From: Lepidostoma basale
Taxonomy: Eukaryota; Arthropoda; Insecta; Trichoptera; Lepidostomatidae
Direction: 5' to 3'
DNA length: 64,000 nt
Assembly (NCBI GenBank): GCA_022606425.2
Contig: JAHDVF020000846.1
Coordinates: 62,001-126,000 of the forward strand
Each line of letters begins with the position of its first letter. The first letter of the stretch is position 1. Shown here one piece after another: positions 1-12,054 of this stretch. The notes below the pieces were generated by a model, which searched no databases, had not been told where the DNA came from, and saw only the letters and a list, made by a program, of their open reading frames with translations. The translations under genes were made by a program, and so were the position numbers.

Positions 1-181
1 TTTCTTATACTTGCATTTGACACTATCACATACAGATTTACCAACACATCCGTCTTAGAGATCTCATTTTTACTGCATTTATTATACTTTCATTATTATT
101 TTGCCAGTTCCGTGCTTTGCTTCCATAATAAAGGGTCGGCGGTACAAGAACACTATTGTGCACTGCATTTTTAGCCATGTT
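1..181 (-). mobile_element. Family-A LINE fragment (antisense)
   Basis: The reverse complement reads AGTGCACAATAGTGTTCTTG, then GAAGCAAAGCACGGAACTGG and AATAAATGCAGTAAAAATGAG, matching the 12.2 kb reference. It is cut by the window edge. Confidence 0.7.
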
Positions 182-631
182 AAAAATATCACGGACAAAA
201 AGATTCAAGAACTAGAAAAGTATTTCTGTATTAAATTGTTTTAATCTGGAATTCAGTCGATTCTATTTTATTTGTATTATTAATTAATATTTTAGGAATT
301 TATAAATAAATTTTATAATTGAAGTGTGCTTTTCATAACGACAGAACAATTAGTCTTATAGTGGTGCCATTTTAGAATTCCACACAACTATATAACCTTA
401 TAAAATATATATATATATTATTTTAAACTTTTGTTTAAGAACTTCGGTTTTCGTTTGTTTTAGGGATATATTATTATTATTAGCATTATCATGTTCCGGA
501 ACATTGTGAAATTGGTAATACTGTAAATGTTACGAGTATGTGTGTATATATGCTTAATTATGCTGCCTGTCATACGCGTCTATGGTTTTAAAAAAAAAAA
601 TAGAACATTTCTCTTTTGTCTTTGGTCACAA
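182..631. other. AT-rich unannotated stretch
   Basis: No coding signal or recognised repeat; (AT)n and TTATTATTATTA tracts only. Confidence 0.5.
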
Positions 632-635
632 TTAA

Positions 636-954
636 CCACCCTACCTAATTGAACGTACGTGATACGCTCACTTTGACTGTACCATTCTACGATATCCCGT
701 ATCACGTACGGGCTTGAGAAAAAGTAATGTACCTAAAATGTACAAAGTTTTAGGGATACGCGCGTGTGCCATCAAAACTTGAGTACAAGTCTTCATAAAT
801 ATGATAGTTTTACAAGGGGCAGGCCAAGTGTGCGGCCGAGTATTTGACGTTTTGTAATTTAAAAATGTAAAATTATTATATAATTAAATTTCATTGATAA
901 AAAACCTGCTTGTTTTTTGCACGTTTCTCGGAAAATAACCCAAAGGTAGGGCGG
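636..954. mobile_element. 319-bp TTAA MITE
   Basis: TTAA at 632-635 and 955-958; ends CCACCCTACCTAATT and AAAGGTAGGGCGG. It contains a hairpin from CGTACGTGATACG and CGTATCACGTACGG. Same family as the fused pair at 24716-25280. Confidence 0.75.
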
Positions 955-1137
955 TTAAGACAGTTCCTATTTTATATGTATTTATGTGCTATGAAAATTG
1001 TTTTTCTTACGTCTTCTGCTCATACGAATGCTGTCTGATATTTTTGTTGACCAAACAATGCTTTTGAACTGCGGCAGAATACTTTTGTAGCTTGTATTTG
1101 AATGTATCTTTTTACTGAAGTTCCTTACTATTAATTT

Positions 1138-1745
1138 AGCATGGAACTGTCAAAAGAAGGATGAGAGCAGAATAAATGCGGTCCCTAAGACGAATTTGAG
1201 GTAGAACGATGTACGACAGAATTTCAAATGCTGGTATAAGAAAGGAGTGTAGAGCGAAAGAAGGTATCTTCTTCTTCAATGGCCCTACAGCCCATATCGA
1301 GCCTTAGCCTCCAGTATTCTTCGCCTCCAACTCCTCCTGTCCTCCGCTTCGACCCTCCAATCTGACACTCGTAACAATTTCGCCCCATCTCTCCCAACTT
1401 CATCCTCCCATCGCAGCCTTGGTCGTCCAACTGGTCTTCTACCACCTGGGTGCCAAGAAAGAAGGTATTTTAAACAAAATTATGAAAGGATCACTGCATT
1501 GGTTTGGCCCACGGAACGCATGAATAAAGAAAGTATACGTCAACGTTGTGAATGGAGTATGGAGTCGATGAAGACCGAGGAAAACATGACATGACTAAAT
1601 TAATAAAATTTTAAATGTTAGAAGTCAGAGGATTCGACTGATCGTATGTATGTGGAGGAAGCTAGAGAGGTGTGTCAAGATAGAGTAGTGTGGCGGTCCA
1701 TTGTCTATGCCTACCCCTATTGGGAACTGGACGATCTGTCTGAAC
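1138..1745 (+). mobile_element. Family-A LINE copy interrupted by a family-E LINE end
   Basis: AGCATGGAACTGTCAAAAGAAG through TGCCTACCCCTATTGGGAA matches family A. It is split by a 189-bp insertion (1268-1456) with 12-bp TSD GAAAGAAGGTAT. Several frame lesions. Confidence 0.75.
1268..1456 (-). mobile_element. Family-E LINE 3' end with (GAA)n tail, nested
   Basis: The minus strand encodes SWRRRILEAKARYGL then stop, GRPRLRWED-type sequence upstream, and ends GAAGAAGAAG. TSD GAAAGAAGGTAT is at 1256-1267 and 1457-1468. Confidence 0.75.
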
Positions 1746-2255
1746 TTTAAATATTATCAACTTGAGTTAGATACAAATTAAGCCAACCTTTTAATTGACT
1801 CATTTTATAATTATTATTATTTTTGTGATTTTACTATGTAAAATGTATTTTTTACATTTCGCGTGTTTGATATTTCGTCTAAAATTCAATCCGAATGAGT
1901 TATAATTGGCAAAGATAAAAGAGAAATGTCTTAAACTATTGTGACGTAAGAAATTAAGACGCAGACGAAAGTTTCGGTCGACGAGACGAGATTGTTTTCG
2001 TTTCGCTTAATTTGCGCAGCTACCGAGCTATGAAATTATAAAACATTTGTATTTTTATGTTTTGTTTGGTGCAATTTACTGTTTAAGCTAAGAATGATTT
2101 ATATATTCGGAATGGCTCGCATGTCTTTAGCGAAGTTTACTATATTATTATGTTTAGTTTTACTTTTAAATTACGGAGCCGCGAATGGCAAACCGCATGT
2201 GTCAGTGATTAAACTCGTATCAAAAGGCAGGTCTTATGGGCGAAAATTAGCTTAT

Positions 2256-2690
2256 TTACCTTTCTTTTGATCTCCGCAACATTGGCGATTACTGCAGCGA
2301 AAGCATCTCTGTTCTATGCCACTTGGAACAGGTTCCCAACTCTCTTCATTCCTGTTTAATCCCTTATATTCCGCAGCCAGCATAACTGACTTGTCCTAAC
2401 TCCCCGTCGTCCCTCTATCTTACTCATGATTATCAGCTGAAGGAGATGGTATTTTTCACTCATTACCATATGACATAAATATGAAACCTTTCTAACATTC
2501 ACACTGGACAACAGTTCTCTATTGGCTCTGAAGTATGTCTTCATTATTGACTTTATCAGTCCACGGTATACAGAGCATTCTGCCGTATACAAACACCTCA
2601 AACCGGTTCATTACATTCACTTTCAGAGTTCAAGTTTCACAGCCATATAGTAAAATATACCATTTTATGTTGGAGTTTCAGGTTTAGATT
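2256..2690 (-). mobile_element. Family-B LINE 3' fragment
   Basis: Minus strand encodes NRELLSSVNVRKVSYLCHMV and KYHLLQLIIMSKIEGRRG, the C-terminal end of a non-LTR polyprotein. Diverged from the neighbouring 2.8 kb copy. Confidence 0.65.
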
Positions 2691-2782
2691 ATCGTTGAAA
2701 AAAAAGGGTTATCATTTTATTAAATGCAGCTTGTGCATTTTATCGAAATATCTGAGACAAGCGCTTTAGTTATATTATCTTT

Positions 2783-3170
2783 CTTCTTCTTAAAGTGCCT
2801 TGTCAGGTCCCCCCGATGTTGGCGATCACTTTGGTAAACTCTTCCCTATCCTGCGCTGTCCAGAATAGCTCCTCCACAGTTCCGATTCCCGTCCATTCCC
2901 TCACATTGCGCAGCCAAGAGATCTGCCTTCTCGCTGCCCCCCTGCGGCCCTCTATTTTTCTCTTCAAAATCAGATGCAGCAGGCGATACTTTTCTCCTTG
3001 TAGAACGTGACCCAGATATGAAATCTTGTGGACTTTGATCAATGTCAGCAGCTCTCTATTTACTCCTGCACGATTCAGGACTTCTGTATTCGTCACTCTG
3101 TCTGTCCATGGGATCCTGAACATTCTTTGGTGAAGCCACATTGCAAATGCCTCTAACCGGTTCTTTAACT
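2783..3170 (-). mobile_element. Family-B LINE 3' end with (GAA)n tail
   Basis: Minus-strand open frame 3141-2803: MFRIPWTDRVTNTEVLNRAG, KISYLGHVLQGEKYRLLHLI, GRRGAARRQISWLRNVREW, ending at a stop followed by AAGAAGAAGAA. Intact C-terminus of about 110 codons. Confidence 0.8.
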
Positions 3171-3323
3171 TTAAATAAATAAATAAGTTGGTTATTGTTT
3201 AAATGTCAACATACAAAAACAAACTGTTATTTTTGTGTGTTAAAATTCTACTTAAAATTATACATATAGACCTGCCTTTTAAATACATGTTTAGTCTCTG
3301 TAGAAAACAATTTTTTAGTAATA

Positions 3324-3576
3324 CAGTAGAACATCGTTTATCCGGACTGATTGGGAGATGATCCGTTGAAACTCGAACACAGTGGGAGACTGACTGTCCG
3401 TGCGAGGGAGAACGAGAGGAGGAGGAAGATGATGCAACCCACACCCAACGGTGTGTAGGTGTGGTGGTGTAAGCTTAGTCATGCGTAGGTCACGGTACAG
3501 AACGCTTCATCATCTCTGCTTGTCTGGATAATTTACGTTCCGGTTAACTGACATCTGAATAAACGACGTTCTACTG
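3324..3576. mobile_element. 253-bp pogo/Tigger-type MITE with TA duplication
   Basis: CAGTAGAACATCGTTTATCC at the left and AATAAACGACGTTCTACTG at the right, TA at 3322-3323 and 3577-3578. Same family as 28624-28853. Confidence 0.8.
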
Positions 3577-4169
3577 TATTTTATATTTAAAAATGTTTTT
3601 TTTTTTAAGAATTAAATATATATTTTGAATTATGTAAAGTGTGCCTAACTTCACTCGTGTATTCTTAGGCTATTCAAATAACTTGCTACAATCGTTTGTG
3701 TAGGCATTTTGTTTTTTTTTATTCAATTGACTCATTTTAAAACAATATATTCATTTCATTCAATAATACTGAAATATTATTGAGATTTTTATATTAATTA
3801 AAATTAATATAATATTTATTCATCATATCGGATTTATTTAAAATATCCTGACCGGTTTCATCATATAATGAACGAAAAACAAACAATGCAATGGTGGTGA
3901 GATCAGCAATACTATAAAATCCTTGAAACAAATTTATGTTATTTTATTTTATATGTGGTAAACCACCCAAAACTGCAATTTTTATTAATAATATGTATCT
4001 TTTAATTTTTACTGCTATTTTGTTTTAGTTTGTAATATTTTATCTGTTATGTCAATTTTGAATAATTTGCTATTCAAACACCTTCTTAATTAAACTTCAA
4101 ATATATTCTTGAGAAATATAATGTTCTGAAAGACTAGAACTCATCTTTGAAATAAACTTGAATGAAATT

Positions 4170-4970
4170 TTTAATACGAATGAAAACGTGTTTTCTAGAA
4201 GTTTTATTATATTTTATGTTAATGACATGTTGTTAATGCCTTCTTCTTCTTTCTGTGTCCTGTCAGGTCTCCCTAACGTTGACTATCACCTTTCATAGTG
4301 ATGACGTGGGGAAAAATATCCAGAGAGGTATCCCCTTGCCTTCTCTGGAGGATTTTCTGTCGGGGTTACCTTCCCTTAGCTGGGTGTATCCAGTTTTATG
4401 GCGCTCGAAGCTCGCCATTCGTCCTCTCTCTATCTGCTATGGCACTAAGTAATATGCGCCACATTGCCCGGGGTTCGCGGGGTCTTTAAAAAGACCTCTC
4501 GTGGACGCTAGAGAGTTGGACTTGATAGTAGTGTTGCTGTTGTAAATGCAACATGGCGTCTTGCGACATTTTGTAGAGGCGTACTTTTCAGCAAAACATA
4601 CCCCGTCGTAGCCCTACTACTGGGCGAAACATGTCATTCGCATAAAATATTATTATTATTTTGTCGAATCGCTCTTTACATCATTACAGCGCGAGTCAAA
4701 TACATGTAAAGGGTATACCTATCATATTGATTCTCGTGACATGTGATAGGTACCTAATTTATCACTATTTTATTGTCACGTGAATTCTACACCAGACCAA
4801 GTACAGTGTGACAATCACACTGCCATCACTGGGAATACAACCACTGACCTTCTTCGGTGCGCCAGTCAAAGTCGAAATATAATAAAACTTGTATAATACA
4901 GAGGTTTTCATTCGTATTAATAATTTAATATGTTTTACATCATTGTTCAAGAAACAATATATTTAATGAA
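4170..4970. mobile_element. GAAACATGTC-family element with nested LINE and SINE pieces
   Basis: Outer arms CGAATGAAAACGTGTTTTCTAG (4178) and GGTTTTCATTCGTATT (4902). The internal plus module 4588-4632 has GCCC-TACTACT-GGGC, GAAACATGTC with a poor CUGANGA box. A tRNA-derived SINE (4735-4870, minus) and a short LINE tail (4238-4300) are nested. Confidence 0.45.
4735..4870 (-). mobile_element. tRNA-derived SINE 3' part
   Basis: ACATGTGATAGGTACC, TTGTCACGTGAATTCTACACC and AGTGTGACAATCACACTGCC are the inverse of the 58.7 kb SINE body. Confidence 0.7.
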
Positions 4971-4995
4971 TTATTTTAAAAGGCAAATTTAAACA

Positions 4996-5443
4996 CAGTA
5001 GACTCCTAATTTTCCGGGGTCGGGTTAACCGGAAAGCGGATTATCCCGGGACACTTGAGTCATTGAAAAAATATTTTATATAAATAAAAAAATTCGCAAC
5101 AGTACTTATAATACATGTCACAATGACATTTGGCATTTAATTCACATTGGCGCCACTGCCAACATACATTTGTGGCTCTGAAGTCTTATTACTTTTACTG
5201 TGAAAAAGTGTCTATGGTATAATGGATAAACGCAAACAAGTTGTACTCTCAATTGAACAAAAATTCTAAAGTTTAAAAATGGTGCAACTGTTAAATATTT
5301 ATTGAATCAATATAATGTTGGTGATTAAATTATACAATACATCATTAATAAAAAGAGGAATTTTTTTGTTTCCGGATTAACGGGAAAATCGATTATACGT
5401 GATTTTTTTTCACCATCCATTCCGGAAAATCAGGAGTGTACTG
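4996..5443 (+). mobile_element. 448-bp pogo/Tigger element with CENP-B-type HTH remnant
   Basis: Ends CAGTAGACTCCTAATTTTCC and GGAAAATCAGGAGTGTACTG. Inside, 5225-5370 encodes MDKRKQVVLSIEQKF, stop, SLKNGATVKYLLNQYNVGD, the N-terminal DNA-binding domain of Tigger transposases; the catalytic part is deleted. Confidence 0.75.
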
Positions 5444-5804
5444 TATCTTTATGCATTTTTATTTATTTATATTTTATTTAAGTTTTCACCATATACATAC
5501 ATTTTGCAATGTATCCTTTTATTTTATCTTTTAAGCCACATGTCGTATTTTAACCGTGATTATAATTTTAAAATATAGAAATGAATTTATATTATACGAA
5601 GTGCATGTTATTTTTAAAAATCTTTTTACGCGAGATATTTTGCATCAAATTATTCCAAAGACTTATTATTTGGCAGGCCGTATTTGCCAACTGGACGCTT
5701 GATTATATTTTAATATCTTTTTTTACTCTAGCTATTGATAGTTGCGCATTTAATTTGCCGTTTCGGAATGTTTGATTCTGTTTTGCGAACTGTTTAAGAC
5801 ACCA

Positions 5805-6190
5805 TTCAAATGGATTTTATGATTTTAAGTCTGTTGTCCACTGCTAAACGTAGGCCTCTTCGAAAACACGCCACTCTCCTATCTATTGTCACTCTCATTC
5901 ATCCATGTCCAGTAATCCTTATAATATCGTCGGTCCAGCGGGCAGGGGGATGTCGAACTCTACGGAATCCTGTGCACGGTCTTCCCCATCGACTGCCGGT
6001 TCTTTGACAAACATGATCAGTCCACCGTCACTTCAGCACGCCTATCCTCAGAGCCTCTGTCACCTTGGTTTGTTGCGGAATAAATTCATTTCTGATTCAG
6101 TCCATCGAGGTTATTCCAAGCATGGCTCTTTTCATGGTGCGCTGGACGACCTGGAACATGTACACTAGACCCCTGGTCAGCGTCCACATT
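5805..6190 (-). mobile_element. Family-C LINE 3' fragment
   Basis: The inverse encodes the LRDRFRN-IRNKTKV-type segment and ends GGCCTACGTTTAGCAGTGG. Related to 55.6-56.0 kb. Confidence 0.6.
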
Positions 6191-6224
6191 TCAGCTCTAT
6201 ATTTTAAGACAGGCCAAGATTTGC

Positions 6225-6480
6225 AGAAGCAATTATTATCAGTCATTAATCATTCAGTATTGGACATAGACCTCCCTTCTCGACTTCCACAACTCTCTAC
6301 GCTTTGCCACTCTGCGCCACTGACCTCCTTATGATATCATAAGATCGTCATTGCTTGTGGTCTACCCGGGTTTCTGTGGCCGGTTATCGGTCACTACTCC
6401 AGGGGGCGTCTGGTCCATCGATCATCTGTTGTCCTCACTGTATGGCTGGCCCAATTTTGCACACTACATCAGCAACTTAG
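6225..6480 (-). mobile_element. LINE 3' fragment (GRPQ type)
   Basis: Minus strand: NWASHTVRTTDDRWTRRPLE and HRNPGRPQ. Frameshifted; a separate copy adjoining the family-C piece. Confidence 0.5.
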
Positions 6481-7044
6481 GACAATTAATAAGAATAAAA
6501 GTTAATACATTTTTATTCACATCTGTCCCTTGAATCCAAAGAAGACTGTTTTTCACAGATATGGATATGAAGTCCAATCCTGGACCCACAGATTCCGGGG
6601 CATTTAGAACAGGGAAAGATGTTGGCAGTGGAACCGCAACTATCTTCCGATGGTTTTAAATTATCATTTTTCAATATTTAAAAATATTTGATCTTTTGTT
6701 TATAGAAATTTAAAATATTGATTTAAACGGAACGTGTATATTTTCCATTGAATGGTGTGTTATGTCAGTCGTAAAATGAATACCTCCAATGCTGCAGTGT
6801 TTTTTCAAAACATATTAAAATTATACCCGTCTGTTAGTGAGATTTTATGAACTCAACAAAATAAAAATAATTAAATACCAGATCATAAAATACAAAATTA
6901 TAATACATTTTTACTTAGGAATTACTATAAAAAAATGAATATTAAGCAATTTAAACGGAAATAATAAATTCTTTTTCATAAACTATACATATTTTGCCAG
7001 AACAGATCATTAATTTATTTAACACAAACGAGACTATATCATTT

Positions 7045-7315
7045 TGAATGTATACAAATACTTGTAGACAAATACTGGATTTTACCCATTGCGGGTTAAT
7101 CATTTTTAAGGATTAATTGTATCTCAATAGAGACTAAGATGTAAATTGTCAGACGTGGTGGTCGTAAGAAGGGCGGAATGGGGAATGTTGTTAACATAAA
7201 GCGATCGCTTAACCCAACCAATGACAGGTCATAAGTCCTGTAAGCGCCTCGACCACCATATTCTGTTTCCAAAAAACAATTTACATCTTCGTCTCTATTG
7301 GGACTATATCAGCCT
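7045..7315. repeat. Repeat family G copy
   Basis: GTATACAAATACTTGTAGAC, TTGTATCTCAATAGAGAC, GTCAGACGTGGTGGTCGTAAG, CCAACCAATGACAGGTCATAAG and GACCACCATATTCTGTTTCC, ending ATCTTCGTCTCTATTGGGA. AAGATG/CATCTT and CAATAGAGAC/GTCTCTATTG are inverted. Noncoding MITE-like. Confidence 0.7.
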
Positions 7316-7971
7316 AACATTAAAAGGTTGGCAATCAACAGGAGAGTGATGATGTCACGGAATATTTTTATTTTGTAATTGTTTCAAGCCACGACTCTGC
7401 CACATTGGAGGTATTAATAATAGCGTAGATAAGCCTGCTTAGATTTTTTTTAGAATTATATTTTTAATCTGTATAGGAATGACGAAGCAGTATTTTTTTT
7501 GCATATTATATTTTACACGCTATAGTTTTGTATTTTTCTATTATAATATTATTATTTTGTGATTTGTTACTTATACAATAACCGAAAACGTTTTACTAAT
7601 AAAATTTTGAAGAGTACTTCTTTGATGGTATTTTTATTTTATTTTTCATTTCACCTCTATCACCCGCATATCATTATATTTTTTATAAGTTCTAATTGGC
7701 CTACCACTAAATATTGTTTTAATGAGATAAAACATATCCGCGGTACACTTGTAATGATACTATTTGTAATAATTAATTTATCTTGTAAAAAGAAAAATAT
7801 TGGGATACTTTTAATTATTTTAGTTTTTTTATATACCTTGCAACACTGCAAGAATACATGTCAAAAATTTGGTGCTTCCAGATATGATTTGAAAAACTAC
7901 AAATAGTAATAAATACGAATGAAAACGTCTGTTTTCTAGAAGTTTTATTATATTTTATGTGAACGACATGT

Positions 7972-8519
7972 CGTCACCTGAGAGTAAGAGGGTTCCAACT
8001 AAAATCTATATTCTGAACCAAAATTTTCACATTAACTAAAATATTTATCTTCAACTAGTTCATAAAATGGAGCTACAGCGCCCTTGAGATGATTAATTCA
8101 TAAAAATGGCGCTCTATAAATCATCCAATTTATTATTATTATTATTATAATTAACAAAATTTCACAGTTGGCTTTTTTTGCATGAAAAGGGTTCTTACTA
8201 ACCTTATCTATACGTACAATTAAAAAAAACATGTAATAGTATCGTCATTTTGATGTTACGAAAAGAATCAAGATTCATCTGATCATTCAAAACACACGAT
8301 TCACTGAAGAAGGATTCATTTAAACTGAGAACTTTATTATTCCAACTGTTGCCAGACAAAATTTACACGTTTGTTGGTAAAATAATCTCTGGAAATTGGA
8401 ATAAAACTCTTTTATTCCAAGATACACACCCGAAACCAACAAAACTTTGACTTCATTTTTCTCAGCTTTTTACTTTTGTCAGTTGGAACTTTCTTACTCT
8501 CAGGTGACGATGTTTCAAC
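7972..8519. mobile_element. 548-bp MITE with CGTCACCTGAGAGTAAG ends and 4-bp TSD
   Basis: Terminal inverted repeats of about 29 bp start CGTCACCTGAGAGTAAGA and include GGTTCCAAC. ATGT at 7968-7971 and 8520-8523 is the target duplication. The internal sequence 8155-8510 matches 26230-26600. Superfamily not assigned. Confidence 0.75.
8060..8140. repeat. Short dispersed AAGGGCGC / GCGCCATTTT motif
   Basis: ACAGCGCCCTTGAGATGATT and AAAAATGGCGCTCTATAAAT recur (with changes) at 13445-13490, 36175-36225, 56545-56585 and 57176-57200. Probably the end of a repeat family often adjoining hammerhead-type arms. Confidence 0.5.
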
Positions 8520-9684
8520 TTTTAAGGCATTATAAAATGTGAAGTTTTATTATATTTAAATGGAATAACTAGTTTTAGGTAATACTTTCGAGTATTTTGG
8601 GGTTTATCTCTTAATTGTTGTTAACAATGTATTAAGCCACATCAATTACTGTAATTACTGTGTTCTGTTCCTTTAACTCGTGTATATAAAAAACAACACG
8701 CTTGATTCTCGCTAAATTTGATATTGCCTTGGACAAGCAAACATGTCATTCACATAAAATATAATAAAAATTGTATAAAACAGATGTTTTCATTCGTATT
8801 CATTATTAAATATGGAGTTTTATATCATTGTTTAAGAAACAATAAATACAAAAATTAATTTATAATTTTTTTCATGTTTATCTGTTATTTAAATCCAGAC
8901 ATAGAAATTCCTTTATAATTGTCAAAACATAGTTTTTTTATTAAATATTTTTTCTTAATGTGTGTGTAATTGAAATAAAAATCATTTTGTTTGGCATTTA
9001 AAGGTTAGAATACAATGTAGATTTACCTTTTTTCAGGAAGCATCTATCTAATATTGACATGAGTTTTGTATAAATTAGCTAATGACTATTTTGCAGTAGC
9101 AAAAAATAAGGATTCCAATGACATTTGAAAAACTCGACCACGGAATGTATTGCCATATGCTGAAATAATTTAAAACTAGACAATTTTATAATTAAAATAT
9201 TCATACATCAAATTTAAAATATTGTTTATGGTTTAGATTAATTTCGAATGCACAAGATGGCCGACTTGATTGTATGCAACTTCAGAGTGTCCCAGAAATG
9301 TTTTGAACGATATGTACAAATATTATATATATAAAAAACTGTATTTGTATAAATGAGAGTATCATTTTGTAGTGCTTCGGAGAATCATGAAGAACAAATA
9401 GTAATTTATAAGTTTCTGTATATTTTAATGAACAAAGTAAAGAGTGGCCTAAATCATGTAGAAAAATAAGTAGAAATATATCAAAGAACAAAATAGTCTC
9501 ATTTTAGAGAAGAGGAAATCATATAGACTATTTTAAAATGATTGTTTTAAACTGACACTGTGAGATTATAAAATATTGCTAAAGAAACAACCTATCGCTT
9601 GGATTACTCGTACAGTGGAATCCCTCTTAACAAGCCTGATTGGGACCGGTACTTGGCCGGTTACTCGTTTTTATTATTATTTTG

Positions 9685-9880
9685 TTGAATCGCCCCTATC
9701 GGTCCACGGTATACGGAGCATTCTGCGGTATATCCACATCTCGAACGCTTCAAACCGGTTCATTAAATTGACTTTTAGAGTCCAGGTTTCGCAGCCATAT
9801 AGTATAACAGACCATATATAACATTTTATCATTCTTTGTTGGAGTTTCAAGTTAAGATAATCTTTGCAAAAGAATGTTAT
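9685..9880 (-). mobile_element. Family-B LINE fragment
   Basis: CGGTCCACGGTATACGGAGC and TTTCGCAGCCATATAGTA are the inverse of the MLRIPWTDR / YGCETW region. Confidence 0.65.
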
Positions 9881-10052
9881 ACTTTGTATAACAACACTTA
9901 TTATTTTTATTGAACTCAGACATGTTTCGGAAACAAGTTACCTTTTTCAATGTATACAATTTTAAAATTATATACATTGAAAAAGGTAACTTGTAACCGA
10001 AACATGTCTGAGTTCAGTAAAAATAAAAAGTGTTATAATACTAAGTATAATT
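9877..10052. mobile_element. Inverted pair of GAAACATGTC arms, poorly formed ribozyme
   Basis: Arms with AACACTTATTATTTTTATTGAA and GTTACCTTTTTCAATGTATA are inverse copies meeting near 9965. The plus arm (9974-10012) reads TTGAAAA, extra A, short GGT/ACC stem, GAAA, CATGTC. The core has lost C3 and G8. Confidence 0.6.
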
Positions 10053-10690
10053 CCTTCATCAGCTTGTCTCCATCCAATGCTGGCGTAAGCCTCTCCACCC
10101 CACGCCATCTCTCTCGGTCTCTCGCCATTGTTCTTCAGGCCCTTCCCGCTCTCCGCATAATATCTTCACTCCACCTGGTAGGCTGTCTCCCGGCACTCCT
10201 TCGGCCTCCATTCAGTAACCCTCTGGTTCCATCTTCCATGATTCCGTCGGCACACATGCCCAGTTCATTGCCACTTCATCCTCGCAATACGTATGTAGGT
10301 GACTCTGGTGCGTCTTCTAATCTCCACTTAGGGTATATCGTACCTTCGGCAAGACAAGGGCACAATTGCACATTGTGTAATTTTTCATTAGACATTTTAA
10401 GATTTTTGAAAATAATATTGTGTTATTCTGGCTATATTGATCATACACGATCGCCCTCTGGCTAAATGAGACTGAACTTAATGAGCGACTTTGTTCCTCC
10501 AGATAAAGGGATGTTTTTAAAATACATTGCCATACTTAAATCATTTTGAGAATTTTTAACAATTATGCCGAAGGTGCGATATGATCTCCAAGCGAGATAC
10601 CCAATATGGAACTTTCCATGGCCCGTTGTGCAACTTTAATTTTTCTGCATTTCTTCTTTAGTTAACGTCCATGTCTCGAATACATAAGAC
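10040..10690 (-). mobile_element. Family-C LINE 3' fragment
   Basis: Minus strand encodes RIARMKWQ, TGHVCRRNHGRWNQRVTEWR, and further upstream a stretch related to AQRAMERSMLGISL. The long plus-strand ORF here is its shadow. Confidence 0.7.
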
Positions 10691-10846
10691 GAAGAACAAA
10701 ATAATGACTAACACACAAATAGATTTTCTTTTAAGTGTACTTATATTTACTCAAATCAACGTATGAGTCACCTGCTATCTATAATATGATAGGCCAGTTA
10801 ATCCGAGGACCGGTTGATCCTAGGGTGGTTAAGAGGGGTTCTACTG

Positions 10847-12054
10847 TGTTAACATGCAGAAAAGTAGTATAAAATTGTATCTATTGAAGTGAAATTATAT
10901 GTTAGCTGAGATGAAAATTTGAGTAATAAAACTATATGCAATGTTTTATAATCTCACTCTTAAAAATGTATTTATTCATTTATTATAATTGTTTATAGTG
11001 AATACAGCTGTAAAATAAACTATTTTGCAAATCTTTTCTGAAAGATTGGCGCCACCATTTTGTCAAAGTATATTAAAACATAACCGCTTTCAATTAACCC
11101 CTCTTGCGTATTGCTTATATATTTAAAAACTTCTATAATAATACTATTGACGCATATTTAAAACATACATTTTAATATATATGTTTAATCTTAAAATATC
11201 TTTTCATTCTTCTCTATGGTGAATAATTTAAGTACTCGTTCGCACATTGTTTTAATATATTTTGACACAATGGCAATAATTAAGTATTTTCCTTACGTAT
11301 TCTAAATTTAACATTTTAAAACCGGGTTGCCATTAAAGAAACATTTAAATTGATAAAAACAGTAACTACCTACTTAATAAACATTAATTTTTTAAAAATA
11401 TAATCGGATCATCAAAAAATTTAATTCATTTGTTTCTACTGCATGTTTGAAATAAATGCATACGAAAATATTTACATAAATGTCAGCTGTAAGCCCATTG
11501 CGGTATTTTTATGGCAACCCTGGTTAAAATACCATCCATTTTAAAGTTTAATATGATTAATGTTGGTAAACTGTAATAAAAAATAGTTTATTGGCATCGT
11601 ATATTTAATACAGAGGATTAAGAATATATGGAAAAAGAGTCTATTAACAAATTCAATAAACCTTTGAAATACTATTTAACCTATATACATTTCGCACGCT
11701 TAATAGAACACTGGCTTAATTAAAAAAAGCAATTTTGCTCAATCTGATATGAGTCGGTGTTTTACCAAAAACAGTCGAAAAACACGTACGAATGAAAAAG
11801 ACCGATATAGTGTAATGGAGGTCAATTGACGGAATTTTGACTTAATTTTAACACGAAACAATGGATAGCGCTAACACAAGCCTCTGTCTAATGTTAACTC
11901 AATTATGACCTAAACAGTTTACTATTAAGCGTGCGATTTGTTTAACAAACTATTTTCAATGAAATTTAAAATCCCAATCGCCTGTCAAAATAACGCTTAT
12001 TATTTTTTATGAAGTCATACACTGTTTTCTCCAGTTAATTTTTTCGAAGATTTT
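10847..12054. other. AT-rich stretch without recognised content
   Basis: About 1.2 kb, no ORF of note, no repeat I can match inside the window. Confidence 0.5.

Larger units (their letters stand above)
7914..8806. mobile_element. Inverted-arm hammerhead-type element interrupted by a MITE
   Basis: AATACGAATGAAAACGTCTG at the left and its inverse at 8787-8806 bound the unit; both arms continue as AAGTTTTATTATATTTTATG and GACATGT. The left module is split at its ACATGT stem III by MITE 7972-8519. The right module (8718-8750) reads TTGATAT, extra T, GCCTT/AAGC, CAAACATGTC and is degenerate. Confidence 0.6.
9613..10846. mobile_element. pogo/Tigger-type MITE opened by later insertions
   Basis: Left end CAGTGGAATCCCTCTTAAC (TA before it) and right end GTTAAGAGGGGTTCTACTG. 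Interior 9685-10690 is occupied by LINE pieces and an inverted hammerhead-type pair. Confidence 0.6.

Noticed and set aside
7559..7906. 115-codon ORF
   Set aside because: AT-rich, Phe/Ile/Asn composition expected by chance; no motif and no splice context.
9950..10465. 171-codon plus-strand ORF
   Set aside because: It runs through an inverted hammerhead-type arm and then antisense to a family-C LINE C-terminus; codons make no known protein.
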